A DNA stretch of 64,000 nucleotides from Methyloterricola oryzae. GTDB taxonomy: Bacteria; Pseudomonadota; Gammaproteobacteria; Methylococcales; Methylococcaceae. The translations under genes and the position numbers were made by a program. The stretch's first letter is position 1, and every line of letters begins with the position of its first letter. A model generated the notes under the pieces. The model had not been told where the DNA came from and did not search any database. It saw only the letters and a list, made by a program, of their open reading frames with translations. The DNA lies in the NCBI RefSeq assembly GCF_000934725.1, contig NZ_JYNS01000005.1, forward strand, positions 1 to 64,000, written 5' to 3'. This document shows positions 34,914-46,196 of this stretch, in pieces.

Positions 34914-35093
34914 TGATGGTGTCGACACTAAAGGGGACAGAAGTTCGATGATAGCCCGGCAGTTCTTGTATAATGCGCGGACGTTATCACCTGCCTGTCC
35001 TCTACGGCGGGCTTCTGTCCGGCTAAATCGGGCCGCCGCGATTCGGAAGCTGTTGCGCTGAATCAACCATTTTTCTCTGGAGAGAGATAGAAC
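34914..35093 (+). promoter_or_regulatory. bamA-skp intergenic region with promoter and inverted repeat
   Basis: A perfect TATAAT lies at 34969-34974 and may serve skp, but the -35 (TTCGAT at 34944-34949) has a 19-base spacer and is weak. GGACAGAAG (34935-34943) and CTTCTGTCC (35012-35020) form a 9-bp inverted repeat 68 bases apart that brackets this promoter. Confidence 0.4.
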
Positions 35094-35612
35094 ATGCTAA
35101 GAAAAAGCCTTTATTGCGCGCTACTTGGACTGTTGGTGAGCAGTGCAGCTCAGGCGGCAGATCTCAAGATCGGCTTTGTCAACGTGGCGAGACTGCTGGA
35201 AAAGGCTCCGCAAGCCGAGCGCGCAAAGAAAGAACTGGAACGGGAATTTTCCCCGAGAGACAAGAAGCTCGTGGCCGAGCAGAAGTCCATCAAGGCCATG
35301 GAGGAACGCTTGACCAAAGATGCGTCCATCATGAGCCAGTCCGAGCGCGACAAGCTGGATCGTGATTTGCTGAATCGCAAGCGGGAGGCCAAGCGGGCCC
35401 AGGACGAGTTCCGTGAGGACTTCAATCTGCGCCGCAACGAGGAGTTGACCCAGTTGCAGAAGGAGATCTTCGAGGCGATTCAGACGCTGGCGAAGGAAGA
35501 GAGCTTCGACTTGTTGCTCACCGACGGGGTGGTCTATGCATCCGAGGGAATCGATGTGACCAGCAAGGTGGAAAGCAAGCTTGAAACTGGTTTCAAGGGC
35601 TCCAAGAAATAA
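35094..35612 (+). CDS. skp: Periplasmic chaperone OmpH/Skp
   Basis: Skp holds unfolded outer membrane proteins on their way to BamA. The 172-residue protein has a signal peptide ([15 protein letters not shown]) and then the short beta piece [14 protein letters not shown], long charged tentacle helices ([32 protein letters not shown] and [31 protein letters not shown]) and the closing beta strand [16 protein letters not shown] 35094 is preceded by GGAGAGA. fabZ follows after 47 bases. lpxD, normally between them, is absent. Confidence 0.93.
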   Translation: MLRKSLYCALLGLLVSSAAQAADLKIGFVNVARLLEKAPQAERAKKELEREFSPRDKKLVAEQKSIKAMEERLTKDASIMSQSERDKLDRDLLNRKREAKRAQDEFREDFNLRRNEELTQLQKEIFEAIQTLAKEESFDLLLTDGVVYASEGIDVTSKVESKLETGFKGSKK

Positions 35613-35659
35613 CCGGCCTCCTCGGTTACCACAATCAGATCAACCGGAAGGACAGCCCA

Positions 35660-36100
35660 TTGGATATTCAACAAATAAAGGAATTTCTGCCCCACCGATA
35701 TCCCTTTTTGCTCGTTGACCGCGTGCTGGAATGCGAGCCTGGCAAGCGTTTGCTTGCTATCAAGAATGTGACCTACAACGAACCTTGCTTTCTCGGCCAT
35801 TTCCCGGACCTGCCCATCATGCCGGGCGTCCTGATTATCGAGGCGCTGGCCCAGACCACCGGCCTGCTGGCCGGCAATTCCGCCCCGGACGTATTGGGGA
35901 AGGGGCGTACTTACTATCTGGTCGGTCTGGACAAGGTACGCTTCAAGCGCCCGGTAGTACCCGGTGACCAGCTCAAGCTGGAGGCCACTTACCTCCGGCA
36001 CAAACGCAATATCTGGGCATTTTCGTGCAGAGCAGAGGTGGATGGCGAGTTCGTCGCCAGCGCTGAAATCATGTGTGCCGCAGCGGAGCAGGATTCTTGA
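35660..36100 (+). CDS. fabZ: 3-hydroxyacyl-ACP dehydratase FabZ
   Basis: FabZ dehydrates 3-hydroxyacyl-ACP in fatty acid synthesis. The 146-residue protein has [15 protein letters not shown] near the start, [29 protein letters not shown] with the catalytic His and Glu, and the hot-dog fold strands after it. It begins at TTG 35660 with GGAAGGA upstream. The stop overlaps the TTG start of lpxA, so the two are coupled, balancing fatty acid and lipid A synthesis from the same 3-hydroxyacyl-ACP pool. Confidence 0.95.
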   Translation: MDIQQIKEFLPHRYPFLLVDRVLECEPGKRLLAIKNVTYNEPCFLGHFPDLPIMPGVLIIEALAQTTGLLAGNSAPDVLGKGRTYYLVGLDKVRFKRPVVPGDQLKLEATYLRHKRNIWAFSCRAEVDGEFVASAEIMCAAAEQDS

Positions 36101-36867
36101 TCCACTCGACGGCAATTATCGATGCCTCAGCCCAGATCGATGAGAGTGTCGCCATCGGTCCCTACACGATCATTGGGGCGAATGTCCGGATAGGCGCCGG
36201 CAGCAGCATAGGCCCGCATGTGGTAATCCGCGGTACCACGACCATAGGCAGGGATAACCGGATCTTTCAGTTCGCCTCCATCGGCGAGGACCCGCAGGAT
36301 AAAAAGTATCATGGCGAGACGACTCGCCTCGAGATTGGCGACCGCAACGTCATCCGTGAATACTGCACCATTCACCGCGGCACGATGCAGGACAAGGAGG
36401 TCACTCACATCGGCGATGACAACTTGCTGATGGCCTACACCCATGTTGCCCATGACTGCCACGTCGGTAATCATGTGATCATGGCCAACGCGGCCTCCCT
36501 GGCGGGTCACGTGAGCGTCGAAGATCACTCCATCCTGGGGGGATTTTCTCTGGTTCATCAGTTCTGCAGGGTGGGCCAGTATGCTTTTTCCGCGATGGGC
36601 AGCGTAATATCGCGGGACATTCCTCCCTACGTCATGGTAGGCGGCCGCCCCACCAAGCCCCATGGAATCAATACAGTCGGTCTTGAGCGGCAGGGCTTTA
36701 GCGGCGAGGCGATCCGCCAGATACGCAAGGCATACAAGATCCTCTATAAGTCGGGCTTGAAGCTTGAGGATGCCATCCGGATGCTAGAGGAGATGACCGC
36801 GGAGACCCCAGAACTGGAAAGCATGGGGCAATTTCTCAGGGCGACTGGGCGCAGCATCATACGCTAA
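36097..36867 (+). CDS. lpxA: UDP-N-acetylglucosamine acyltransferase LpxA
   Basis: LpxA transfers the 3-hydroxyacyl chain to UDP-GlcNAc, the first step of lipid A synthesis. The 256-residue protein shows left-handed beta-helix hexapeptide repeats ([27 protein letters not shown]) and the catalytic histidine region [21 protein letters not shown], followed by [24 protein letters not shown]. The start is TTG 36097 overlapping the fabZ stop. The frame opens earlier inside fabZ. lpxB, often next, is missing and rnhB follows directly. Confidence 0.95.
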   Translation: MIHSTAIIDASAQIDESVAIGPYTIIGANVRIGAGSSIGPHVVIRGTTTIGRDNRIFQFASIGEDPQDKKYHGETTRLEIGDRNVIREYCTIHRGTMQDKEVTHIGDDNLLMAYTHVAHDCHVGNHVIMANAASLAGHVSVEDHSILGGFSLVHQFCRVGQYAFSAMGSVISRDIPPYVMVGGRPTKPHGINTVGLERQGFSGEAIRQIRKAYKILYKSGLKLEDAIRMLEEMTAETPELESMGQFLRATGRSIIR

Positions 36868-36884
36868 GGCGCGAAGTCGGGGCT

Positions 36885-37472
36885 ATGAGCGAGCGACTCG
36901 TCATCGCCGGAGTGGACGAAGTGGGCCGTGGCTGCATCGTAGGTCCGGTCGTCGCCGCCATCGTGATCCTGGGTGAGGGTATTAAAATTCACGGTTTGGC
37001 TGACTCCAAACAGCTGAGCCCGGCTCGCCGCAGCAAATTGGCGCTGCTCATCCAGGAACAGGCCCAAGCCTGGGCTATCGGCCGGGCCGAGCCCGGCGAG
37101 ATCGACCGCATCAACATTCACCACGCCTCTCTGCTGGCCATGCGCCGCGCCTTTGACGCACTCAGCGTGCGGCCGGACCGCGTGCTGGTGGACGGCAAAT
37201 TTTGTCCCCAACTGCCATGTCCGAGCGAGGCCATCGTCGGCGGCGATGCCCGGGTGCCGGAAATTTCAGCGGCCTCCATACTCGCCAAGGTGGCCCGCGA
37301 TGGAGAAATGCAGATTCTGGACGCACTTTTTCCCGGATATGAGTTTGCGAGCCACAAGGGTTACCCCACGGCCGAACACAAGTCGCGTCTTAAATCCCTC
37401 GGCGCGACGCCCTTGCACCGTTATTCCTACGCTCCCCTGCGAGCCCTGCAGAAAACGCCATGCTCAGCCTGA
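36885..37472 (+). CDS. rnhB: Ribonuclease HII
   Basis: RNase HII cuts RNA in RNA-DNA hybrids and at single ribonucleotides. The 195-residue protein carries [20 protein letters not shown] (first Asp and Glu), then DRVLVDGKF and [17 protein letters not shown] with the further active-site acids and [15 protein letters not shown] near the end. It follows lpxA by 17 bases and overlaps the MOSC protein start by 13 bases. Confidence 0.95.
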   Translation: MSERLVIAGVDEVGRGCIVGPVVAAIVILGEGIKIHGLADSKQLSPARRSKLALLIQEQAQAWAIGRAEPGEIDRINIHHASLLAMRRAFDALSVRPDRVLVDGKFCPQLPCPSEAIVGGDARVPEISAASILAKVARDGEMQILDALFPGYEFASHKGYPTAEHKSRLKSLGATPLHRYSYAPLRALQKTPCSA

Positions 37473-38128
37473 AAGCCGGGGAACCGCCACGGCTACTCGC
37501 CATCTGCGTCGCGGCCAGTTCCAGGGAGATTCAGCACAAGGGGCGCACGGAGCCAACCGGTATCTACAAGCAGCCTGTCAGCGGCGAACATCGAGTCACC
37601 TCGCTGGGTCTGGAGGGTGATTGCCAGATGGACCGGGAGAACCATGGGGGCGACGACAAGGCCATCTACGTCTACACGGCGGAAAATCACGCCTATTGGG
37701 AGCGCGAGTTGGGGCAACGCTTTCCCTTCGGGCAATGGGGGGAGAACTTCAGCGTGATCGGTTTGCCCGATGAGGCGGTCTGCATAGGTGATGTGTTTGC
37801 CATCGGTTCCCTGCGGCTACAGGTCACCCAGCCCAGGGTCCCGTGCTTCAAGCTCGGCGTAAAAATGGGGGATCCAGGTTTTGTCGGCCGTTTCCATCAT
37901 TCTGGGCGTGTCGGTTTTTATCTGCGCGTGCTTGAATCTGGAACGGTATCCGCGCCCTTGGACATCCATGTCGTGGATCATGATCCTGCCGGGCTGAGCA
38001 TTCAGGAAGCCATGCTCGCGCTGAGCCCAGGACCTAGGCAAAAGGAAGTCATCGCCCGTGCGCTGGGCCAGCCAGCCCTTTCCGCCGCCTGGCGGAAGAG
38101 CCTGACGAAGCGGCAGGCATCCCTGTAG
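37460..38128 (+). CDS. MOSC domain protein, YiiM-like
   Basis: This 222-residue protein has the MOSC pattern of the YiiM group: [61 protein letters not shown] and [26 protein letters not shown] with the conserved cysteine that holds the molybdenum cofactor in this family. YiiM proteins reduce N-hydroxylated bases in E. coli. The start overlaps the end of rnhB, which suggests co-expression. It fits the molybdenum cofactor genes elsewhere in the window. Confidence 0.88.
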   Translation: MLSLKAGEPPRLLAICVAASSREIQHKGRTEPTGIYKQPVSGEHRVTSLGLEGDCQMDRENHGGDDKAIYVYTAENHAYWERELGQRFPFGQWGENFSVIGLPDEAVCIGDVFAIGSLRLQVTQPRVPCFKLGVKMGDPGFVGRFHHSGRVGFYLRVLESGTVSAPLDIHVVDHDPAGLSIQEAMLALSPGPRQKEVIARALGQPALSAAWRKSLTKRQASL

Positions 38129-38239
38129 CGCGGGAGACGGCAATGATCGCTGCATGGATGGCTATGTGTGTTTCGGCGCAACCTGGGCTGGAGGCCGGAA
38201 CAATCCCGAAGCGCTGCTGGCCCGCTGGAGCTTGAGCAG

Positions 38240-41200
38240 ATGCGGCTGGAAAAGATCAAGTTGGCGGGTTTCAAGTCCTTCGTCGATCCCACAACCATTC
38301 CCTTGCCGAGCAACCTGGTCGGGATCGTTGGGCCCAATGGCTGCGGCAAGTCGAATATCATCGACGCCGTGCGTTGGGTCATGGGGGAGAGTTCGGCCAA
38401 ACATTTGCGCGGCGAGTCCATGGCGGACGTCATTTTCAACGGTTCCGCATCGCGCAAGCCGGTGGGTGTCGCTTCCGTGGAACTGGTGTTCGACAACACC
38501 GACGGCGACGCCCCCGGCGAATATGCGCAATACCGACAGATATCCATCAAGCGCCAAGTCGCGCGGGATGGCCAGTCCAGCTACTTCCTCAATGGCTCCC
38601 GCTGCCGCCGCCGCGATATCACCGATATCTTTCTCGGTACCGGCCTGGGTGCGCGCAGTTACGCCATCATCGAGCAAGGCACCATTTCCAGGCTCATCGA
38701 AGCCAAGCCCGACGAATTGCGCGAGGTGATCGAAGAAGCGGCCGGCATCTCCAAATACAAGGAGCGTCGCCACGAAACGGAGATCCGCATGCGCCATACC
38801 AGTGAGAACCTGGAACGGCTGCAGGATCTGCGCGACGAACTGGCCAAGCAGATCGCGAGCTTGCAGCGGCAGGCCCGCAAGGCCGAGAAATACACAGCGC
38901 TCAAGGCCGAGGAACGCAGCTATCGTACCCAACTGCTGGGCCTACGCTGGCGCAAATACAACGATTTGCTGCAGCAACATCACGCCGTGCTCGAGGAGGG
39001 CGGCGAAGCCTTTCGTCGTCTGATCAGCGAGGGCAATGGCCTGGCCGAGATGGAGTCGGCGGCCAAGGAACAGCAGGCTGAGCTGCAGCGCGCCACCCAT
39101 GGCAAGCAGGGCGAGTTTTATGAACTGGGGGCCGAAATCAGCCGGCTGGAGCAGGCGATCAAGCATGCTCACCGCACCCGCGAGGATTTGCTGCGCGAGA
39201 TTGATCGGCTCCGTGCCGACCAGGGGCGCTCCCTGGTTGAACTGGAGAGTGACCGCGAGCGGGTCGCCGCCGTGCGAGAGGAACTGGCCGAACTGCAGTC
39301 GCAGCAGGACGGCAGGTCACAGGAGGTGAGCGCCGCCGAGAGCCGCAGGCAGGGCGCCGAGCAGGCGCTGAGCGCCTGGCGCGAAGCCTGGGACGCGCAC
39401 CGCTCGGAACTCGCCGAAACACGCGCGCAGATCGATTTGCAACGCACGCGCATCCGTCAGATCGAGGATCAGCAGCGTCAGCAGCAAGCGCGGCGGGAAC
39501 GCCTGCAGTTCGAGCATGATGAACTACAGGACGCGCTCATGGATTCAGAGGTCGAAAGTCTTACCGAAAGCTTGACCGGTGCAGAGGACGAACTTGGGCA
39601 TCTGCGTAGCCGCTTGGATGTGCTCTCGGAATCCATCCAAAGCGAACGCGACCGGGTGCGCACCCTGCAGACGGAGCTCAACGGGGCTCGTGCCGAGCTG
39701 CATGAAATGACCGGGCGCATCGCTTCGCTGGAGTTGTTGCAACAGCATGCCATGGGTAAGGACCGTGAGGGATTCGTGGATTGGCTGGCGGCACAGGGGT
39801 TGGTCGCAGCCCCCCGGCTGGCAGAGAGTCTGGAGGTGAGCCCCGGCTGGGAGGCGGCTCTAGAATCCGTCCTCGGTGATCACCTGCAAGCCATCTGCGT
39901 CGAGGATGCCGGTGTCTACCTGCCTCGGCTCTCGGAGGACCAGCCGCCGGACAATTTCTGCCTGTTGCAGATGAGTCCCGCGGATGCCCGGGAGAATTCC
40001 GGCGGACTTCCCCGTTTGGGCGAATGCGTAATATCCAGTTGGAGCCTGGAAGCTTTGATTGGCGGCGTCTACCTGGCCGAAGGGCTCGCGGACGCGTGGA
40101 CTTTGGCGCAGGGGCTCGCGTCCCATGAATCGGTCGTTACCCCGGATGGCACGCGCCTCGGACCCGGCTGGATGGTCATCAAGAAGCCCCAGGACAGCGG
40201 AGCCGGCGTGCTGCTGCGTGAGCGGGAGTTGCGCGAACTGCGTCAGAGGCGCCAAACACTGGCCCTACAGACCGAGAGCCTGGAAACCGGCCTTGCCGGT
40301 GCCGAGGAGGCCTTGCACAGCGGCGAATTCGAGCGCGAGCACAAGCAGCGCGAGGCCAATCGCCTGGCAGCCGAGGTGACCCAGATCAAATCGCAGTTGA
40401 GTGCGGCTCTCGCGCGCGCCGAACAGGCGCGAAAGCGCCTGCAGCAGCTGGAATTCGAAATGGAAGATCTGGAAGATCAGTTGTTGCAGAGCGCGGAGGG
40501 TCTCGCCGAAGCGCGGACGCTGCTGGAGCGGGCGGAGAGCGTCTCGCGAGACCTTGAGGCTCAGGCATCAGGTCTCGCAGAGCGACAGGTACTCTTGGAA
40601 GAAGAGTCGCGTAATGCCGAAGCGGCGCTCAGATCCGCGAGGGACGGCATCCACGCCCTCAAGAGCCGCATCGAGACGCTGAAGTCGACCGACCAGCTCA
40701 CCGTCAAGCATCTGGAGCGTGTTCAGACGCAACACGATGAGTTTCACCTGCGCTTGCAGGAAGCCAGCGCACGCTTGGCTGAAACCGGCGATCCCAAGGA
40801 CGTGGAACAGCACGTTCTGGATGAACTGCTGGAGCGCCGCTTGCAACTGGAACGCGAGCTTGCCGAGCTGCGCCACCGCAGCGGCGAGGCTGATGCTCAT
40901 GTTCGCGGCATAGTGGAGTCGCGAATGCGCGTCGAGCGTGAACTGAATGGTGTGAAGAGCCGCCTGGAGCAGGGCAAACTGGACTATCAGGCCGCGGAGT
41001 TGCGCCGGCAGACCATACAGGAGCAGTTCGAGGAGTTGGGAATCGAGGCACAGGATGTCGTTCCCGACTTGCCGGACGGCGCCGACGAGAAAGTCTGGCA
41101 AAGCCGCGTCACCGAATTGGGGGATGAGATCGCCCGGCTTGGCGCCATCAACCTGACCGCCATGCAGGAGTTCGAAGAGCAGTCCGAGCGCATGCAGTTC

Positions 41201-41752
41201 CTCGACCAGCAGCATCACGACCTGACCGAGTCTCAGACCACCTTGCAGCAGGCCATTGAAAAGATCGATCGCGAATGCCGGGCCCGCTTCAAGGAAACCT
41301 TCGAGCGGGTCAATGGCGGGATCCAGCGCATGTTCCCAAAACTGTTCGGCGGTGGTCAGGCCTACCTCGAACTCACCGAGCGGGATTTGCTGGAGACGGG
41401 CGTCACGGTCATGGCGCGGCCACCGGGCAAGCGCAATAGCTCCATCCATTTGCTTTCAGGCGGGGAAAAGGCGCTGACCGCCGTGGCCCTGGTGTTTGCC
41501 ATTTTTGAATTGAATCCCGCCCCCTTCTGTCTGCTGGACGAGGTGGACGCCCCGCTGGACGATGCCAACGTTGGGCGGTTCAGCCAGTTGGTCAAGGAAA
41601 TGTCCGAAAGGGTACAATTTCTGTATATCTCGCATAACAAGGCAACCATGGAAATCGCCCAGCATTTGGCCGGGGTCACCATGAAAGAACCGGGTGTCTC
41701 TCGCATCGTCGCGGTGGACATCGATGAAGCGGTCGAACTCGCAGCAGTCTGA
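38240..41752 (+). CDS. smc: Chromosome segregation protein SMC
   Basis: SMC is the chromosome-organising ATPase. The 1170-residue protein has the start MRLEKIKLAGFKSFVDPTTI with Walker A GPNGCGKSNIIDAVRWVMGE, two long coiled coils, a central hinge near residues 500-680 (DREGFVDWLAAQGLVAAPRLAE onward), and a C-terminal head with HLLSGGEKALTAVALVFAI and CLLDEVDAPLDDANV. ATG 38240 is preferred; the frame opens at 38168. scpA and scpB are not here. The presence of SMC rather than MukB fits a gammaproteobacterium outside the enteric group. Confidence 0.96.
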   Translation: MRLEKIKLAGFKSFVDPTTIPLPSNLVGIVGPNGCGKSNIIDAVRWVMGESSAKHLRGESMADVIFNGSASRKPVGVASVELVFDNTDGDAPGEYAQYRQISIKRQVARDGQSSYFLNGSRCRRRDITDIFLGTGLGARSYAIIEQGTISRLIEAKPDELREVIEEAAGISKYKERRHETEIRMRHTSENLERLQDLRDELAKQIASLQRQARKAEKYTALKAEERSYRTQLLGLRWRKYNDLLQQHHAVLEEGGEAFRRLISEGNGLAEMESAAKEQQAELQRATHGKQGEFYELGAEISRLEQAIKHAHRTREDLLREIDRLRADQGRSLVELESDRERVAAVREELAELQSQQDGRSQEVSAAESRRQGAEQALSAWREAWDAHRSELAETRAQIDLQRTRIRQIEDQQRQQQARRERLQFEHDELQDALMDSEVESLTESLTGAEDELGHLRSRLDVLSESIQSERDRVRTLQTELNGARAELHEMTGRIASLELLQQHAMGKDREGFVDWLAAQGLVAAPRLAESLEVSPGWEAALESVLGDHLQAICVEDAGVYLPRLSEDQPPDNFCLLQMSPADARENSGGLPRLGECVISSWSLEALIGGVYLAEGLADAWTLAQGLASHESVVTPDGTRLGPGWMVIKKPQDSGAGVLLRERELRELRQRRQTLALQTESLETGLAGAEEALHSGEFEREHKQREANRLAAEVTQIKSQLSAALARAEQARKRLQQLEFEMEDLEDQLLQSAEGLAEARTLLERAESVSRDLEAQASGLAERQVLLEEESRNAEAALRSARDGIHALKSRIETLKSTDQLTVKHLERVQTQHDEFHLRLQEASARLAETGDPKDVEQHVLDELLERRLQLERELAELRHRSGEADAHVRGIVESRMRVERELNGVKSRLEQGKLDYQAAELRRQTIQEQFEELGIEAQDVVPDLPDGADEKVWQSRVTELGDEIARLGAINLTAMQEFEEQSERMQFLDQQHHDLTESQTTLQQAIEKIDRECRARFKETFERVNGGIQRMFPKLFGGGQAYLELTERDLLETGVTVMARPPGKRNSSIHLLSGGEKALTAVALVFAIFELNPAPFCLLDEVDAPLDDANVGRFSQLVKEMSERVQFLYISHNKATMEIAQHLAGVTMKEPGVSRIVAVDIDEAVELAAV

Positions 41753-41761
41753 GGTAAGGTA

Positions 41762-42520
41762 ATGGATAGAGAAACGGTGCGCATGATTTTGCTCGTCCTC
41801 GGCGTGATGGTGATCATGGGCGTCTATGTGTGGGGTCGCTACAAGGAAAGGCTGTTGGACTTTTTCTACCGGCGCGGCGAGTTCGACGAGTTGGGTTACG
41901 AGGCCGAGGGTAACCCCGCCGAAATGGACCAGAGCTTCAGCCCCCGCGAGCCGGTGTTCGACACCCGCAACGAACTCGACGACGAACCGGCGCCCCTGGT
42001 GATCCCTGAGGTCAATGACGAGGAGGATTACAGCCTGGGGCGCGAGGCCGCTCAGCCGCATCGGAGCCAACCGGCCATGGCCCGCGCCGGCGAGAGCGCG
42101 AAAGCCGCGCCACTGGGCGCGCCATTCCTGATCCAACTCAGCGTGGTAGCCGGGGATTCCGCTTTCTTCAATGGCGAAGACCTGCGCGACGCCTTGGTGG
42201 AGCTGGATCTCATCTATGGCGACATGGGTATCTACCACCGTTACGACCGCGAGTACCGCGAGCCCTTGTTCAGTGTTGCCAGCCTGGTGGAGCCGGGCAC
42301 CTTTCCCATCGAGAACATGGAGACGTTTGAGTGCCCTGGCGTTGTGCTGTTTTTCCAGCCCTCCCAGGTCGCGGACCCACTTTCGGTGTTCGACGACCTG
42401 GTGGCCACTTGCCACGAACTGGCGGTCAAGCTCGATGGGGTCGAATGGGATGAGCGCCGCGAGATTCTGACTGAGGACAAGCTTGCTCTGATGCGGGAGC
42501 GCCTCGAAGACGCGTACTGA
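41762..42520 (+). CDS. zipA: Cell division protein ZipA
   Basis: ZipA anchors FtsZ to the inner membrane at the septum. The 252-residue protein has one N-terminal membrane helix (MILLVLGVMVIMGVYVWGRYK), a charged, proline-containing linker and a C-terminal FtsZ-binding domain (PFLIQLSVVAGDSAFFNGEDLRDAL, MGIYHRYDREYREPLFSVASLVEPGTFPIENMETFECPGVVLFFQ). It lies between smc and ligA, as in many gammaproteobacteria, and is the best taxonomic marker in the window. Confidence 0.94.
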   Translation: MDRETVRMILLVLGVMVIMGVYVWGRYKERLLDFFYRRGEFDELGYEAEGNPAEMDQSFSPREPVFDTRNELDDEPAPLVIPEVNDEEDYSLGREAAQPHRSQPAMARAGESAKAAPLGAPFLIQLSVVAGDSAFFNGEDLRDALVELDLIYGDMGIYHRYDREYREPLFSVASLVEPGTFPIENMETFECPGVVLFFQPSQVADPLSVFDDLVATCHELAVKLDGVEWDERREILTEDKLALMRERLEDAY

Positions 42521-44563
<2,043 letters not shown>

Positions 44564-44594
44564 CCGGCACCCTTGCAGATTTTGGCGCAACACC

Positions 44595-45404
44595 GTGACG
44601 CAAGCGGGACGATGCATCGGGCATTCCATCAATATGCTGGGAATTCCAACCAGCCTCCTTGCCAGCGTTGAATTCAACGAAAATCCGGTGCCACTGCACA
44701 TCCACGGCACTCGTGAGGCCAACAGCAGTTTTTTTTCCATGTTGGCCAAGGTTCCAAGTCTAAGTCGGGCTGGGGTTGTCTTTCAGGATTACATGAGCCT
44801 GCTGTTCGGGTTCGAGGAAGAACAGCGACAAGGTACCGATGCTTCGGGGCGTCGCCGCTTCCGCAGTAGTTACCTCCGTTTGCTCCAGGATTGGGGCTTT
44901 GATTCCAATCACCCACAGGGTGCGGTTCTCAAGGGTTGGGTCGAAAGTCGTTTTGGCATTTTTCCAACCTACCACAAGTCACCGCTGGAAGGTTTGCTCA
45001 CTCCGGCATGGATGGAATACTTGGAGGAGAAGATGACCAGTCGCTATCACAACAACTGCATCTTCCTGCAATTGGACCTGCTCTTTGAGTTCTGCCAATT
45101 TGCGCTAGAACGCTTTGTCGCGCCTGGAAGTCGGCACCTGCGTTTGTTTCGTGGCGTCGACCGGCTCGATGAGCTGAGATTGGGGAATTCAGGCATTAGG
45201 CAAGGTGTGGCGCGGCTGAATAATGTCGTTTCGTTTACCGACAGCCGCGAGATGGCGGGGCAGTTCGGTTCCTACATCATCGAAACGCGAGTGCCGCTGG
45301 TCAAGATTCTATTTTTCAATGAGCTGCTGGTCTGTCACCCATTGCGCGGTGAGGCGGAGTATCTGGCGATCGGGGGCGACTATCAGGTAAGGATAAGTTC
45401 CTGA
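44595..45404 (+). CDS. draT: NAD(+)-dinitrogenase-reductase ADP-ribosyltransferase
   Basis: DraT switches nitrogenase off by adding ADP-ribose to an arginine of the iron protein NifH when ammonium or darkness and energy limits appear. This 269-residue protein has the family blocks SLLASVEFNENPVPLHIHGTRE, RFRSSYLRLLQDWGFDSNHPQGAVLKGWVESRFGIFPTYHK, SRYHNNCIFLQLDLLFEFCQFALE, RLFRGVDRLDE, RLNNVVSFTDSREMAGQFGSYI and a closing RGEAEYLAIGG with the likely catalytic glutamate. The start is GTG 44595. The reversing enzyme DraG and nif genes are not in the window, though the gene implies nitrogen fixation in this genome. Confidence 0.93.
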   Translation: MTQAGRCIGHSINMLGIPTSLLASVEFNENPVPLHIHGTREANSSFFSMLAKVPSLSRAGVVFQDYMSLLFGFEEEQRQGTDASGRRRFRSSYLRLLQDWGFDSNHPQGAVLKGWVESRFGIFPTYHKSPLEGLLTPAWMEYLEEKMTSRYHNNCIFLQLDLLFEFCQFALERFVAPGSRHLRLFRGVDRLDELRLGNSGIRQGVARLNNVVSFTDSREMAGQFGSYIIETRVPLVKILFFNELLVCHPLRGEAEYLAIGGDYQVRISS

Positions 45405-45423
45405 CGCAACTTCCCGTCTCGAA

Positions 45424-45882
45424 TCAGCGGGATGAGCCAACGTAGCCGTCGGTATTCTTCTCGACCCAGCGCTGCTCACCGGTGGGCAAGGTTTCTCGTT
45501 TCCAGAACGGGGCCCGTGCTTTCAGTTCCTCCATGATCTTGCGACAGGCGTCAAACGCCGGTCCACGGTGGGAGGACCATACCGCCACCAGGACAATCGA
45601 TTCTCCCGGGGAAATGTCGCCGACGCGGTGAACCAGCAGACAATCCATATCAGGCCATTTGGCCAATTCGCTTTCGACGATACGCTCCAGGCACTTTTCC
45701 GTCATCCCGGGGTAGTATTCGAGGGTCATGTTGGCGACAGCCGTGCCGTCATTGAAATCACGCATGGTACCTACGAAACTCGCGGTTGCGCCGAACTGGA
45801 AATTCCCAGGGAGCCTCCCGGACTGGTAGCGCTCGAGTTCATGGTAGGCGTCGAATGGCGCCGCGCGCAGGCTGACCAGCAT
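45424..45882 (-). CDS. moaE: Molybdopterin synthase large subunit
   Basis: MoaE, with MoaD, adds two sulfurs to precursor Z to make molybdopterin. The 152-residue protein shows GATASFVGTMRDFNDGTAVANMTLEYYPGMTEKCL, CLLVHRVGDISPGESIVLVAVWSSHRGPAFDACRKIMEELKARAPFWKRE with the catalytic lysines. The start follows the moaD stop by one base on the same strand, the usual pairing. It is convergent with draT. Confidence 0.95.
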   Translation of the reverse strand: MLVSLRAAPFDAYHELERYQSGRLPGNFQFGATASFVGTMRDFNDGTAVANMTLEYYPGMTEKCLERIVESELAKWPDMDCLLVHRVGDISPGESIVLVAVWSSHRGPAFDACRKIMEELKARAPFWKRETLPTGEQRWVEKNTDGYVGSSR

Positions 45883-45883
45883 C

Positions 45884-46123
45884 CTAACCTCCCGTCACAG
45901 GGGGGAAGAACGCAACCTCGTCCCCGTCGCGCACCGGCGCGTCCGGGCTCGCATATTCCATGTTGACCGCACACAACAGGCGCGCGAGGGGTACATCTTC
46001 GCCGCGGACTCGCGCCCAGACGGCGGAGACCGTGGTGCTTGCTCCCTCATCCAGGTTCAGGATTTCCTCATGTTTGCCCATGGCATCCTGCAGACTTGCA
46101 AAGTAGCGTACTTTGATTGGCAT
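45884..46123 (-). CDS. moaD: Molybdopterin synthase small subunit
   Basis: MoaD is the sulfur carrier of molybdopterin synthase. The 79-residue ubiquitin-like protein ends in the required Gly-Gly (VAFFPPVTGG) and has IKVRYFASLQDAMGKHEE at the start. It is followed directly by moaE. The start lies 26 bases past the terminator of the upstream DUF1631 gene, so the pair needs its own promoter in that short gap or depends on read-through. Confidence 0.93.
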   Translation of the reverse strand: MPIKVRYFASLQDAMGKHEEILNLDEGASTTVSAVWARVRGEDVPLARLLCAVNMEYASPDAPVRDGDEVAFFPPVTGG

Positions 46124-46148
46124 TGATGTGCTTTGGAACTGAAGGTAA

Positions 46149-46181
46149 CAAAAAACCCCTCCTTCCCACGGTAAGGAGGGG
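46149..46181 (-). terminator. Rho-independent terminator after the DUF1631 gene
   Basis: CCCCTCCTT (46156-46164) and AAGGAGGGG (46173-46181) form a perfect 9-bp stem with an 8-base loop, followed on the minus strand by seven U residues. It sits just past the stop of the minus-strand DUF1631 gene and before moaD. Confidence 0.9.
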
Positions 46182-46196
46182 GGGCGGTGCAGTTGA

